DNA from: Nepenthes gracilis
Lineage: Eukaryota; Streptophyta; Magnoliopsida; Caryophyllales; Nepenthaceae
Reading direction: 5' to 3'
Assembly (NCBI GenBank): GCA_033239525.1
Contig: BSYO01000038.1
Location: 4,045,556 to 4,109,555, forward strand
Length of the DNA stretch: 64,000 nt
Every line of letters begins with the position of its first letter. Within the stretch, counting starts at the first letter, position 1. This document shows, piece after piece, positions 37,101 to 47,503 of the stretch. The notes under the pieces are model-generated. The model ran no database searches. It worked only from the letters and a program-made list of their open reading frames with translations, and was not told the DNA's origin. The position numbers and the translations under genes are program-made.

Positions 37101-40100
37101 TTCAGCTAAGGAAATAATAGAATCAAACAGAGAGTTTGTGCTTATTTAATTTCATCCAAAACGTAATCTTATTCTGAAAACCAAAAAGAAATTGAAACAG
37201 CTTAACCTCCAGGATTTAATTTCAAAAACTACCTATTAAAGAAGTGCACTGGAGACAGGATGCCGAAGGGAGAACCCATTGCAAGAAGAGCATCTCCTCT
37301 CTTACAACAGGGTGATACCATAATCATCGGCAGATCCTAGAAAACAACAATCCAGCTCATCATGCCCATGAATGCATGACTCAAGTGTGCAAATAGAAGG
37401 GCGAGAATAATAAAGGCTTGAATGTGTGAGGCAGGTAGTTAGCAAGATGTCAAGAAAACTCACCTTATTAAGTAATAAAGGTACTTGGAGAAATGCAATT
37501 CTAGCAGTTGCCTTGCCCATCAAATTTGGACCACTAGCTTCTGCCATAGCCAAAGGCCTCTTACTCTCTGTGGAAGATGCTTCCTTGCCCTGAAAAAATG
37601 GTTCAAAATTGGCGTAGCAATGTAAATGATAGATTTTCAACTTTAAAGAAGCCGTTGTATCCTGTTGAGCTCAGGAAGCATTTCACAAATGTAACCAATA
37701 AGATCATCCTTCAAGACAGAGAATTCTCCCTGGACAGTTAATCAGTGGCTTGGAATCAATAGCAAGAATAGAAGCCTGTCTCTGGAACAGCAATGACAAC
37801 AATGATTTTGGGATATCCTTCAGGTGAAAATCTCATGTACAGTTTTGAAATACCGATGATAACAATGATCTTATCACCAACTATAATTATCTAACAGTAC
37901 AAGTACAGTTGATATAATTGAGGCACTATAGGATTTCTCATTTTTTAAATTGTTTCTATAGCAGAATGTGAGAGATTGTGTAACGACCCAAAATTTTAAA
38001 AAGGAAAATTTCAATTATCAAGTCCTAAGATGGAATCAAGTTCGGCCTTGATTTGTGGTAAAAAGAAGTCCGGATTTGTTTGAAAGAAAGCACTCCGGAT
38101 TTCTGAAGTAAAAAGAAGTCCGGATTTACTTGAAAGAAGTCCGGATTCCCTTAGTAAAAACACTCCGGACTTCCGAAGTAAAAAGAAGTCCGGATTTGCT
38201 TGAAAGAAGTCCGGATTCCCTTAGTAAAAAGCACTCTGGACTTCCGAAGTAAAAAGAAGTTCGGATTTAATGAAAATAAAGTCCAGTCCTGTAAGGCCGG
38301 AATGCGGTGTGTGCAAGGTAAGGACGGAGTAGTTTTGGGTTCAAAGAGATGAAAAGCCGAAGTTAAAGTAGATGAAGGAGTAATCCGGTCAACGAAAAAT
38401 ATTGACCGGAAAAACATGAACAAATGAATAGAAATGAAAGGAGAACGAAATCCGGTCAACGCTCGATAGTTAACCGGAAGTTGTTTTAATGAAAGGCTGA
38501 AGTCCGGTCACAGAAAATAAGGAAAAAATATTGGGAAGGCACGACCATCAATAATCTAGCTATTTCCGAAACTTATTGGAAAATGTAAATCATAAATGAT
38601 ACCTTTGGAAAGTAGGAAATCATAAATGATGGCCACCTAACCCACGGGCTATAAATAAGGGCTTAAGAGCATCAGAAAAGGGCACCCACTAGAAACTCTT
38701 AGTAAAGAAGGAGACCGAAAGCTAAGGCAAAGTAGAAAAGAATTCAGGCAAGATACTCACCCTATTTTTAAAGCTCATGTTTATGTATGTTGCTACGAAA
38801 GTATATGATATTCTGTATGAAGTATGCCTTTCTATTTTATGACTTATCGTTCTGAAGTGCATGTTTAAAAAGAAACTCTGTTACGCATGATGTTAGATTT
38901 TATTCTGTTTATGATTTTCTGGCAAGTGTTATATTGCATGTCTACGGAAAAAGAACTTTGACCTTAAGAGGGAACTTTTCTGTTTTATGAATTATTATTC
39001 TGAAATGTATGATATTCATGATGTTATGGTTATTCTGCTGAACGTTGATATTACATGTTTACGGAAAAAGAACTTCTACCTTAAGATAGAACAAGAAATT
39101 TTATTATTAATATCTGTTCTGTTAAAAATAACTCTGGAATTAAGACAAAAGAGCTCCGGCATTTTACAGAAAATAACTTCGGATTTAGAGCTCCGGCATG
39201 TTGGAAAATGAACTTCGGATTTAGAGCTTTGTTTAACAGTAAATGAACTTCGGACTAGAGCTTCGGATTTTAAACAGAAACACACTCCGGATTTAAGAGC
39301 TTTGGATTTTAACAGAACGCACTCCGGATTTAGAACTTCGGATTTTAACAGAAAGCACTTCGGATTTTAAGCAGAAACACACTCCGGATTTAAGAGCTTC
39401 GGATTTTATGTAAACGACTCCGATTTAGAACTTCAGATTTTAATGAGCGCACTCGATTTAGAACTCGGATTTTATGAGCGCACTCGATTTAGAACCCGGA
39501 TTTTAACAAACGCCTCCGGATTTAGAACTTCGGATTTTAACAGAAACGCACTCGGATTTAGAACTTCGGATTTTAACAGAAATGCACTCCGGATTAAGAG
39601 ATTCGGATTTTATCAGAAATCGAACTCCGGATTTAAGAGCTTTGGATTTTGAAATAAAATGAACTTCAAATTTTAGAGCTCCGGATTTTTGAATAGAAAA
39701 ACACTCCGTCCCTTTGAAAAGAAAAGCACTCCGTTCTGTTATGAAAAAGAACTCCGGCCTTCTGTTTGAAAAAGAACTCCGGCTTACTGTAGAAAAAGAG
39801 AACTCCGGCTTTTTACTCCGACTTTTTACTCCGGCTTTTGATAACAACTCATGATCCAAGAACTCCGACTTCTATGTAAAAGAACTACGGCTATGTAAAA
39901 GAACTCCGTTTTTTTTTATGTAAAAGAATTTCGGCTTTGTAAGGCACTCTGGCATTGATAAAAGAAGTCCGGCTTTAAGAACTCCGGCCCTCTGCACAAA
40001 AAAAGAACTCCGGCCTATGTAAATGAACATGGAAAAAAAATGCATGTAATACGGACAGCAAGTGGAACTCCACGACTTTTGACTTTCGAACTATGATGAT

Positions 40101-43100
40101 TGGCCATTTAAGAACACGAACCAAGAACCGAGTTTCCATTTAAGCTTACTGTTAAAGATGAATGAAGGATATTGGAGTGACACTCGAGGATACCTCCTAG
40201 GCCACGGGAGGGGACTTTTTGGTGGCATAAGAACTATGGACTATGGCCCCGTATGCCGGGTTAAAGGCATTACCTCCCGCCCCGGGGAGCATAATGAGGG
40301 GATACAGTTTTAGGTTGTGGGGTAGCACACAACCCGTCCTCGATGTTGTCCGCTCCCGTCCGGTCCCTAAAGATGATACGAATTCCGAATGATTTTGATG
40401 AATTTTTCGAAGATAAGATGAAAAGAATAAGAACTGAAGAAGAAACGATATGATGATTTTTCTATGCTATGCTATATTATGAAATTATGTTTTGATCAAA
40501 TTATATGTATGTTTATGTTTTCTGCATGTGAGTATCCTGCTGGGTTTTGTAAGCTCATTCTTGCCACTTTTCAGATGACAAGCTTATGGAGGATGAAATT
40601 GAGTAGAATCTTATGGTGTAGCTGAATGGTTAAGCTATTGAGGATGATTTTGAGAACTTTGTTTATTTTGCTTTTGAGGAGACTTGTAAAATTTATTCCG
40701 CTGCTTATGAATGTTAGTATGTTTCCGTGATACTTTGGGATTAATGAAATTATAAATCTCTAGTATGCATCTCAGGTTTGAAAGAATATAATTAAAAAAA
40801 TTTATGTCCACCTATATATCTTTTCATTTATTTATTTGTAAGGACATTGGATTTGACGATGGCTTTTGATGGTAATAAAAGTCGGGTCGTCACATATTGC
40901 CTTTGGATTTACTAGAAGCAGCGAAAGAATTAGTTGCAGGTTATCAAATGAGTTTTCAGGCATTAAATTTGGTTTAGTTTACATTGCCTACTATCTAAAT
41001 CTACTAGTTTCTTCAGACAGAATGGTCTAATGTGTCACAATATGTAAGGTTAGTAATTAAAAACTTAAATTTCTGATAACTAAGATGCATCACTAAAGGT
41101 ATTTATACTTTTTTCAGCTCCATGCGCTCAATGAACTTTGACTTAACTGCAGCAAACCTAATTCACTTCTTTTACTGCACTTGCAAAGACCAAGTCATGA
41201 CCTCGTCCTTGCAGATAATTGTAAGGAACAAGATGCAAGAAAGTCTAAATGAATAAACAGAAAGGCTTAATGCCTGTCTATCTCCTTCCTTTGTAGCAAT
41301 TAATTATGTTGTTCATAGAACAATTCATCGGAGTCTTTCTTTGCAAAAAGAACATAAATTTCAATTAAAAATTGACCCTGAAAAAACAATAATATGACTA
41401 TGCTTCCAAAATAACTAACCCAAATCCAGTAGGGGTATACCAACACCTCTTGATTGAAATTATTCTTGGAGAAATGAGCAACTCTTTCAAATACTAAAGA
41501 ACCAAGATTAATACATTAACCTACTGAAGATGACAAGGACACCTATATTGTGACTAATATTCAGTGAACCTTAATACACTATCAGTTTTTGTATCATTAG
41601 GAAATCATACAAGAAACTGTGCAATAACCGATGCATAATAGTAGCAAGGAGTAGCAAACCCAGACAAATGATTTTGATATTGAGCCAATTGCTTTAAGAT
41701 TTTCATGTACTGTGTTCTTAGAGTTTATCAAAAACGCTGGAAAGGCCTTAGATACTGTTGTGAAAGCAAAGTAAGGAGGAGAAGAAGAAGAAGAAGAAAA
41801 GATGGCAAACGAATAAAAAAGAAACAGCACAAAATTGTTGGAACAAAAAACTACAAACACAGACGCAACCACATGAAGTGCGAAAGGATAAAATCATGTG
41901 CAGAACTAACCTCCTTTTGCATAGCATCCAGGAACTTTTGAGGACTGTCAACATGTGAAGCCAAGGACCACCCAACCTCCCAAATATGCTCCAAAGATCC
42001 AGAAGAGCCTCCAATTAGCAATTGGATTGCAAACGAAGATGCAGGTACATCAACCTTCATAGGTTCAATAGCGTTTTACTCAAGCATTACCACTTAACAA
42101 CAGAAGAAATATATTTAGACAATACCACTTATATCCCAATTTTGCTATGAAAATCCTTATCTGGGTAAGGAAAGGAAAAAAAAAAATTGTTTTGGCCTAG
42201 CTTCTGATAAAAACTTCTAGGAGAAGCTCCTTAAAGATTTTTTTTTTTTTTTTTTTGGGAAGAAAAATTCATCATTTCCATTTCATAAATTGATAATAAA
42301 TTCATTGAGCCTGTCCTCAATGCCCCAAACAGCTTTCAGAGAGCCCCAAATTGATTTTATGGAGGTTTTAGGACAAGCTGAAATTTTGGGTTTATTCCAA
42401 AACACTCCCTGTAAGTATGGTCAAACAGAAATCAATACGCATACAGGCAGCTATAGAAAACAAAACTTGTACCAACAAATGGAAAATGAGAGAAATAGTT
42501 TGAGACAGAAGAAAATTTGGAGTTTCTTCCAAAAGCAATCCATATAAGTAGGGTCAAACATAAATCAATACAAACCTAGGAAGCTATATAAGACAAAACT
42601 AATGCCAACAAATGTAATGAGAGAAATATTTTGAGACAGAAAACTTTTACAGAATAAGAATAGTAAGCAATTTAATTACACACCAATCTTAGAATTTCAG
42701 CATGAAACCATTGCGAAGCATCCTTGTCCATTTGCTCCAAGTGGCACTTTGCTCCTACTTTTCCCTAAGGATATAGAGACACAACATCCAATATACCATA
42801 GAGTAAATACTTAAAACCTAGGTCACGAAGAAAAAACAAGAACAAAAGACAGAGGCCATAACAGAATCTATAATATAGTACCTCTACCATTATGTCAATT
42901 TCAGCATAAGGTATCAACTCAGCAAGGGCCTAAAATGCATCATATGCAAAGAATAAGGATCAAAAATGAAAAACCACAGAAAAACCATGAGGCAAGACAC
43001 GATTCAAAATGAATAAGAAGACAATTTTGAGCTGGTTTTCACCTGGGAGTCGGCCGCCTTAGATTCCATCGTCAAGAACGGCTCAATTATAGAAGCAACT

Positions 43101-43547
43101 GTGACAACCACTGCACAATTAGGGGTCAAATTCACACAGTTTTTGCTATTCAGAAGCTTTAAATTGTTGAGGATGTTCTCAGGTAACAGCATTCCTGAAG
43201 CTGAAAGAGTTGTTCTTCCGGAACTTCGCAATAACATTTGATAGCAAAATATTGGCTCAGTCAATCCGCAGCAGCAGTAAACTTTTTCAAAAAAAAAAAA
43301 AAAAATTGAAAGAGTGCATCGCTTACTGATATTGGTGAAAAGCGTGGTTCCTCATCTTCAGACCCTTCGGGTCCTGAATTATGGGGAAGAACCGAAGTAA
43401 TCCGATCAGTTTCATTAACTGCCCACGAAAAAATTCAAGAAAAAAACAAAAAGATGTGAAATTTTCAGATGGAGAACGTACAGGGCCCTTTATTCTGACC
43501 ATCACGGCGAAATTTCGGGCGAAATCGGCGATTTCTGGCAGCTCCAT
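31149..43547 (-). CDS. DEG15: Peroxisomal/glyoxysomal processing protease DEG15-like, 14 exons, frameshift in exon 11
   Basis: Exons: 43482-43547, 43327-43373, 43043-43223, 42882-42929, 42684-42764, 41911-42054, 37464-37589, 37233-37336, 35739-35824, 35311-35402, 34556-35230, 33531-33726, 32366-32457, 31149-31411. Borders are GT..AG and phases are continuous everywhere except inside exon 11. The conceptual protein is about 733 aa (Arabidopsis DEG15 is about 709). It starts [15 protein letters not shown] and has a trypsin-like triad near H417 (LTNAHLFEP), D509 ([10 protein letters not shown]) and S599 (HPGGSGGAV). It ends SKL, a PTS1 signal. DEG15 removes the PTS2 presequence of peroxisomal matrix proteins. 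The exon total is 2201 nt, one base short of a whole frame, and the shift falls near 34763-34768. An in-frame ATG 11 codons upstream (43580) is an alternative start. Introns hold a TRIM-like element, a solo LTR and tandem arrays. Confidence 0.9.
31490..32290. repeat. 179-bp tandem array, about 3.5 copies, DEG15 intron 13
   Basis: Units starting ATTCTAATCTTCGCATGG begin near 31673, 31852, 32031 and 32211, a near-constant 179-bp period. Each holds CTCATAATTCATGCAGAATT, then a run of GATACTAATATTTTCAT. The array belongs to the dispersed 'TATCGATAT' family and ends about 75 bases before exon 13. Confidence 0.85.
33170..33430. repeat. Dispersed AT-rich repeat, DEG15 intron 12
   Basis: It shares TTGTCAATTTACGATTCTCA, CGATATATCTAATAT, ATATGGCCACAA and CCAATATTTTCATCCATGG with the copy in carrier intron 7 and with the 179-bp units of intron 13. 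Confidence 0.7.
34763..34768 (-). other. One-base frameshift in DEG15 exon 11
   Basis: Before this point the frame reads MEYKNQ. After it, the family-conserved segment [13 protein letters not shown] lies one frame away. The shift maps to a short A run on the coding strand. If real, translation stops at 34736-34738 and gives about 489 aa, which keeps the catalytic His but loses Asp, Ser and SKL. An assembly error or an unrecognised mini-intron would also explain it. Confidence 0.75.
35460..35710. repeat. Dispersed AT-rich repeat, DEG15 intron 9
   Basis: The segment contains TATCGTTATCAGTATCAG, GTTGCCATATTGATAAG and ATATTGATCAATATT words typical of the same family. Confidence 0.55.
36236..37083 (+). 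mobile_element. TRIM-like miniature LTR retrotransposon in DEG15 intron 8
   Basis: Two direct terminal repeats (36236-36399 and 36939-37083) share TTTTATGTAGCC/TTTTATATAGCC, the word CAAGAACAA and the identical end CATCCATTCTTAACA. Directly after the left repeat comes TGGTGTTAGAC, close to the Met-tRNA primer site. The internal part (about 540 bp) has no coding capacity. The total of 848 bp with repeats of 145-164 bp fits a TRIM. I see no clear polypurine tract or target duplication, so the outer borders are approximate. Confidence 0.7.
37979..40894 (+). mobile_element. Solo LTR (2916 bp) in DEG15 intron 6
   Basis: It begins TGTAACGACCC and ends GGGTCGTCACA, near-perfect inverted termini. 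It is flanked by GATTG (37974-37978) and TATTG (40895-40899), a 5-bp target duplication with one mismatch. A TATA-like GCTATAAATAAGGGC lies near 38648. No gag or pol and no second LTR are present. Its size suggests a Ty3/Gypsy family with long LTRs. It sits wholly inside an intron, antisense to the host gene. Confidence 0.85.
38040..40020. repeat. CTCCGGA/TTCGGA-type minisatellite tracts inside the solo LTR
   Basis: Two tracts (about 38040-38285 and 39130-40020) are made of short units such as AAAGAAGTCCGGATT and ACTCCGGATTTAGAAC followed by TTCGGATTTTAACAG. ORFs at 39076-39859 on both strands are repeat by-products. Confidence 0.85.
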
Positions 43548-43889
43548 GGACAGAAGACGCTGTGAGCTTTTGCTGGTCAAGAAGATCCCAGCTACGCTAC
43601 GCGATATCCCCTATTCCTGGTTGTCAGGTTGCCGAGGCTGAACCGTCGGTTCAATTGAACCGGTTTTTTTTTTTTTAAGATTCTCATTAAATATACGAGT
43701 TACTCTCATTTAAGAATAAAATCATTAGAAACATTGTGTGCGTAAAATTTCAAGCTTTACATATCAAAATGAATATTTATTAATTTATTTAAAATTGAAA
43801 TAAATAAATATAAATTATATTTTCGATATTCTTTGCCTATTTATAGAGATCTCTATTAAAATTAATTATCTTATAGTGGTTATAACAAC
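43548..43889. other. Presumed DEG15 promoter and 5' UTR
   Basis: A GC-rich stretch (43548-43660) lies directly upstream of the start, followed by AT-rich DNA up to a solo LTR that begins 343 bases from the ATG. No single promoter element is clear. Confidence 0.4.
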
Positions 43890-45357
43890 TGTTGCGTTAG
43901 GGCTGGCCAAGACCTAAGCCTACAAACTAATACAGAGGCTCAACAGGCGGCGGCCCATACTATATGGCCAATTTGGGTGGACTAGCCTAGGCCCAGTCTG
44001 CTCTTGAATCGCCTGAGACGGTTTAGCAAATATTCTTACCAAAGCTATCCACAATCCCAGTGAATATTCCACAAATATTGTCCAAGACCATGATCTATCC
44101 AGAAATAACAACTTCCAATTTGCCAATAGCGCACAGCTCGGCAGGGAATCTTTCCAAAGTCACACCAATCTCAGTAGATATCACCAGGATATTTTCCAAA
44201 TTTGTCCACTTCCAGGAATGGCAGCCGAAACCAACAAAATCCTGTGGGGGATTGTTCACCGCCCCAGATGGATAGAAGGACCCAGTGAATCACTCTTCGA
44301 AAGACGCGATCACACTGTAATTTCTACGATCCTTTCAGAAAGGAAAACGATCCCTACTAACAAACAAAAGTTGCCAACAGCGCCCTCAATCATTGTGATA
44401 GTTGAACACTCCTAGCTGTCGCTAACAGCCTTTGCCAGCTATAAATATCCCTTCACTACATTAGAGAAGGGGATGGAGAATTCAGAGAGAGGAGAGCTCC
44501 AAAGAGAGCACAATTAGATAAGGCCTCATGTTGCCTAAAAATCACCTCTAACAGAGAAGAAGAAAAGGAAAAATGAGAGGAGGGAGAGAGTTTTGAGAGT
44601 CCAGCAGCCCAACTCCTTTCAAGTCTAATTGGGGCAATCTCCACCACAATAATGTAAGCCACGCCCAAGCTTCTAGAGGAGCATCCGGACCCACCTCTCC
44701 GAGTAGGCCATTGTCCGGCCACTGCTCCAGGACAACCACCTCTCTAGTAGGCCCCCAGGTCGACCACCGCTCTAGGACAACCACCTCTCTAGTCTGGTTT
44801 AGGGTCGAACAACCTTCCGTCTAGTAGGGGGCCAGCCCTCCTTCTAACGCCAATAGGCCACCTATGATGCAAACCGCCCAATCACAAAAAGAAACCTCAG
44901 AGATGAGCCTGTAGCATACTATCAAAAAGGCAAATAATCTCTCCCCATCCTAAGACATTCCACATTGAATGCCAATCCTCATTCAAGCCGCCCCTCAGCG
45001 AGCGCACCTCTAAGCCGCCTATTAGCAAGCACACCTCTAAACCGTTCATCAGCGAGTGCACCTCTAAACTGACCCTCAGTGTGCGCACCTCCAAGCCGCC
45101 CTTCAACGGGTGTATTCAAAGGCTTAATCCAGCACTATATACATCTATACACTCCTCGCATCCTCCTAACATCTTTTTATTTTTTTAAAAAAATTTCTAA
45201 TTTGAGCGTTAGAGAATATACAGTGGGAGTAATTTTCGCCATTCTCTGATATCTTGTTTTCAATTGTAGTGTGCAGGATTTAGGTTTAAAGTTACCGTCC
45301 TAAACCTATTTCAGTTTGTCCCGATAAGGAAGATTAAATAGGTTTCTAACCCCAACA
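43890..45357 (+). mobile_element. Solo LTR (1468 bp), Tat-like Ty3 family
   Basis: It begins TGTTGCGTTAGGG and ends CTAACCCCAACA, with TGTTG..CAACA inverted ends. A TATA-like GCTATAAATATCCC lies near 44440 and a repeat array of the TCTAAGCCGCC type lies at 44960-45115. Its last 250 bases have the same layout as the LTRs of the element at 45833-51876, in the opposite orientation. The flanking pentamers ACAAC and GTAAC match at only three of five positions, so the exact borders are less sure. Confidence 0.65.
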
Positions 45358-45827
45358 GTAACTCGAATCTATGATATATCAAATAGTAAATATGAATAAT
45401 TAAATATAATCTAAGCCTATGAGCTTCTTATAGTGTATGATTTGCATGGGATTAGATGTATGTAGTTTTGTTTTGATATTATAAAAAAATCTTAAAATAT
45501 TTAATTTTAGATATATTTGGTATAATATCTTATTTATTTATTTAATTTAATTTAAAATTTTTAATATATATAGATCAGATATTAGATAATCTAATAATTT
45601 TTACAAAATGTCAAGAAGATAAATTCTAAATTCTTTAATTTTGTATATTTTTTTATTTTTTTTATTTTTTTGAGTTTTTTTTAATGCATTCATTTATTTT
45701 TGTTTAGAATATAAATATGTTACCAAATTAATATTTATTTAATAGTTCTTTAATGATTTTCAATAATTTAAAATATGATAAAAATTACTAATTGATAAAT
45801 TATTTAATAAATTTACTCTATATAATG
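45358..45827. other. AT-rich spacer
   Basis: Very AT-rich sequence with no ORF. I see nothing else in it. Confidence 0.6.
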
Positions 45828-45832
45828 ATTTG

Positions 45833-47503
45833 TGATGCGTTCCTGGTTCCCAAATTGTAGTACGGATTAGGAGCCTTTTCATTTTTCTGCTGCAGGTCGA
45901 ATTAGAGCGGGTCTATTCTCCGTCGCTATTAACCTGGAACATACACACCACAAATTATAAATAAGAAGTCAAAAGACGGTAAAAATTACTTTTACCGTAT
46001 ATCTTTCAATATTCAAGTTAGAAATCTTTCTCAAAAAATAGAAAGATACTAGGAGAATGCGATGAATACATATGTGCATATAGTGGGAGAGCGTTTAGAT
46101 GCGCCCGGCAGATAGGCGGCTTAGAGGAGCACCTTGGAGGGTGGCTTATAGGTGCTGTTGGTAGAGGGGCAGTTTAGATATGCGCTCGACAAAGGGCGGC
46201 TTAAAGGTGCGGCCAACAGAGGGGCGACTTTGATGTGTGCCCGACAGAGGGGCGACTTTGAGGTGCGCCTGTAAAATGCGGCTTAGAAGTGCGCCTGCAA
46301 AAGGCGGCTTAGAGGTGTGCTCGGCAAAGGGAAAGCTTAGACGTGCACCTGCAGAGCGCAGTTTAAAGGTGCACCTGAAGAGGGTGGTTTAGAGGTGCGC
46401 TTAGTAGAGGGGCGACTTTGAAGTGCGCCTTCAGAGGGCAGTTTAGAGCTACACCCGGTAGAGGATGGCTTAGAGGTGCGTCCGCAAAGGGTGGTTTAGA
46501 GGTGCACCCAACAGATGGCGATTTTGATGTGCGCCTGCGGAGGGAGCTTTGAGGTGCGCTCGGCAGAGAGATGACTTAGAGGTACGCCCGACAGATGTGC
46601 CCGCGGAGGGCAACTTAGATAAGAAGGACTAAACTGTACTGGTAGGTCAACATCGTGGTTACCAGAGCGGAGGGTTTAATCTTGGACAGCAAGCTTCTGT
46701 CTCTAGGACGGAGTGTTCCTGGATCTTGGATGGAGGGCTCTTGGCTCCGGGATAGAGTTCTCCTAGCTCCGGGACAAAAGGCTCCTAGGACGAATGGTAC
46801 CTAGGATGGAGTGCTCTTAGTTCTGGGATTGAGGGCTCCAAGGACAACAGGCACTTGGTTCCAGGACAGAGGGCTCCTGGGACAAAGTACTCTTGGATCT
46901 AAGATAGAGGGCTCCTATCTTCGGGACGGAGGTCTCATGGCCCCAAGACGAAAGGCTCTTGGAACAGAGTGCTCCTAACTCCACGACGGAGGGCTAAGAG
47001 CCTCCGAAAGGAAGGGGGGCTGAGATCCCCCTGGCGGCGGAATGGTAATGGCCTCTGGACGGGAAGAGGGCTAAGAATCTCTTGATGGCGGAAGGCTGCT
47101 GGCCTCCAAACAGGGGGAGGGTTGAGAGCCTCCGGACAAAAAGATGGCTGATGGCCTCCTGGAAGTGGAGGGCCGATGGCCTCCGGACAGGAGGAGGGCT
47201 AAAGGCCTCATGGAGAGAAGAGGGCTGGTAGCCTCCTGGCCGCCATCTCACTCTTGTTGAATATTAGCTAGCAACGGTTACGCCCTTCTCCGAGCCATTT
47301 GGAGCCTCATGGAGCTTTTTGAGATTTTTCGAACTTCTCAAACTTGTCCTTCAAAGCTTAAAGGTGCTTGCTTTTATAATGAGATTTGCAGATACACCGT
47401 TTCTCTAAAAGCAATGTGGGACTTTTACTTTGAAAGAATTATGTTGGATTGTAGGTTTGCTGCGAGGCCTGGCCTATTGGGCCCATGGTTATTGGACCTA
47501 TCA
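45833..47503 (-). repeat. 3' LTR of the non-autonomous element
   Basis: It is 1671 bp, with TGAT..ATCA ends. It holds a tandem tract of GGCTTAGAGGTGCGC-type units (about 46090-46620), a tract of GGACGGAGGGCTCCT-type units (about 46690-46990) and a CCTCCGGAC/GAAGAGGGCTGA tract (about 46990-47240). On the minus strand a TATAAAAGCAAGC box lies near 47370. Confidence 0.88.

Noticed and set aside
39076..39859. Overlapping ORFs on both strands rich in Ser, Glu, Phe and Lys
   Set aside because: They are produced by the CTCCGGA minisatellite of the solo LTR.
43548..43580. Upstream in-frame ATG of DEG15 at 43580
   Set aside because: It would add 11 residues that do not look like the family N-terminus. 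The ATG at 43547 aligns with the usual start, so I kept it and note the alternative.
44456..45106. Minus-strand ORFs within the solo LTR
   Set aside because: They follow the LTR repeat and GC-rich leader; no conserved motif and no supporting context.
45000..45115. CRISPR-like repeat array
   Set aside because: Repeats are diverged, directly adjacent and without unique spacers. It is an LTR minisatellite in a plant genome.
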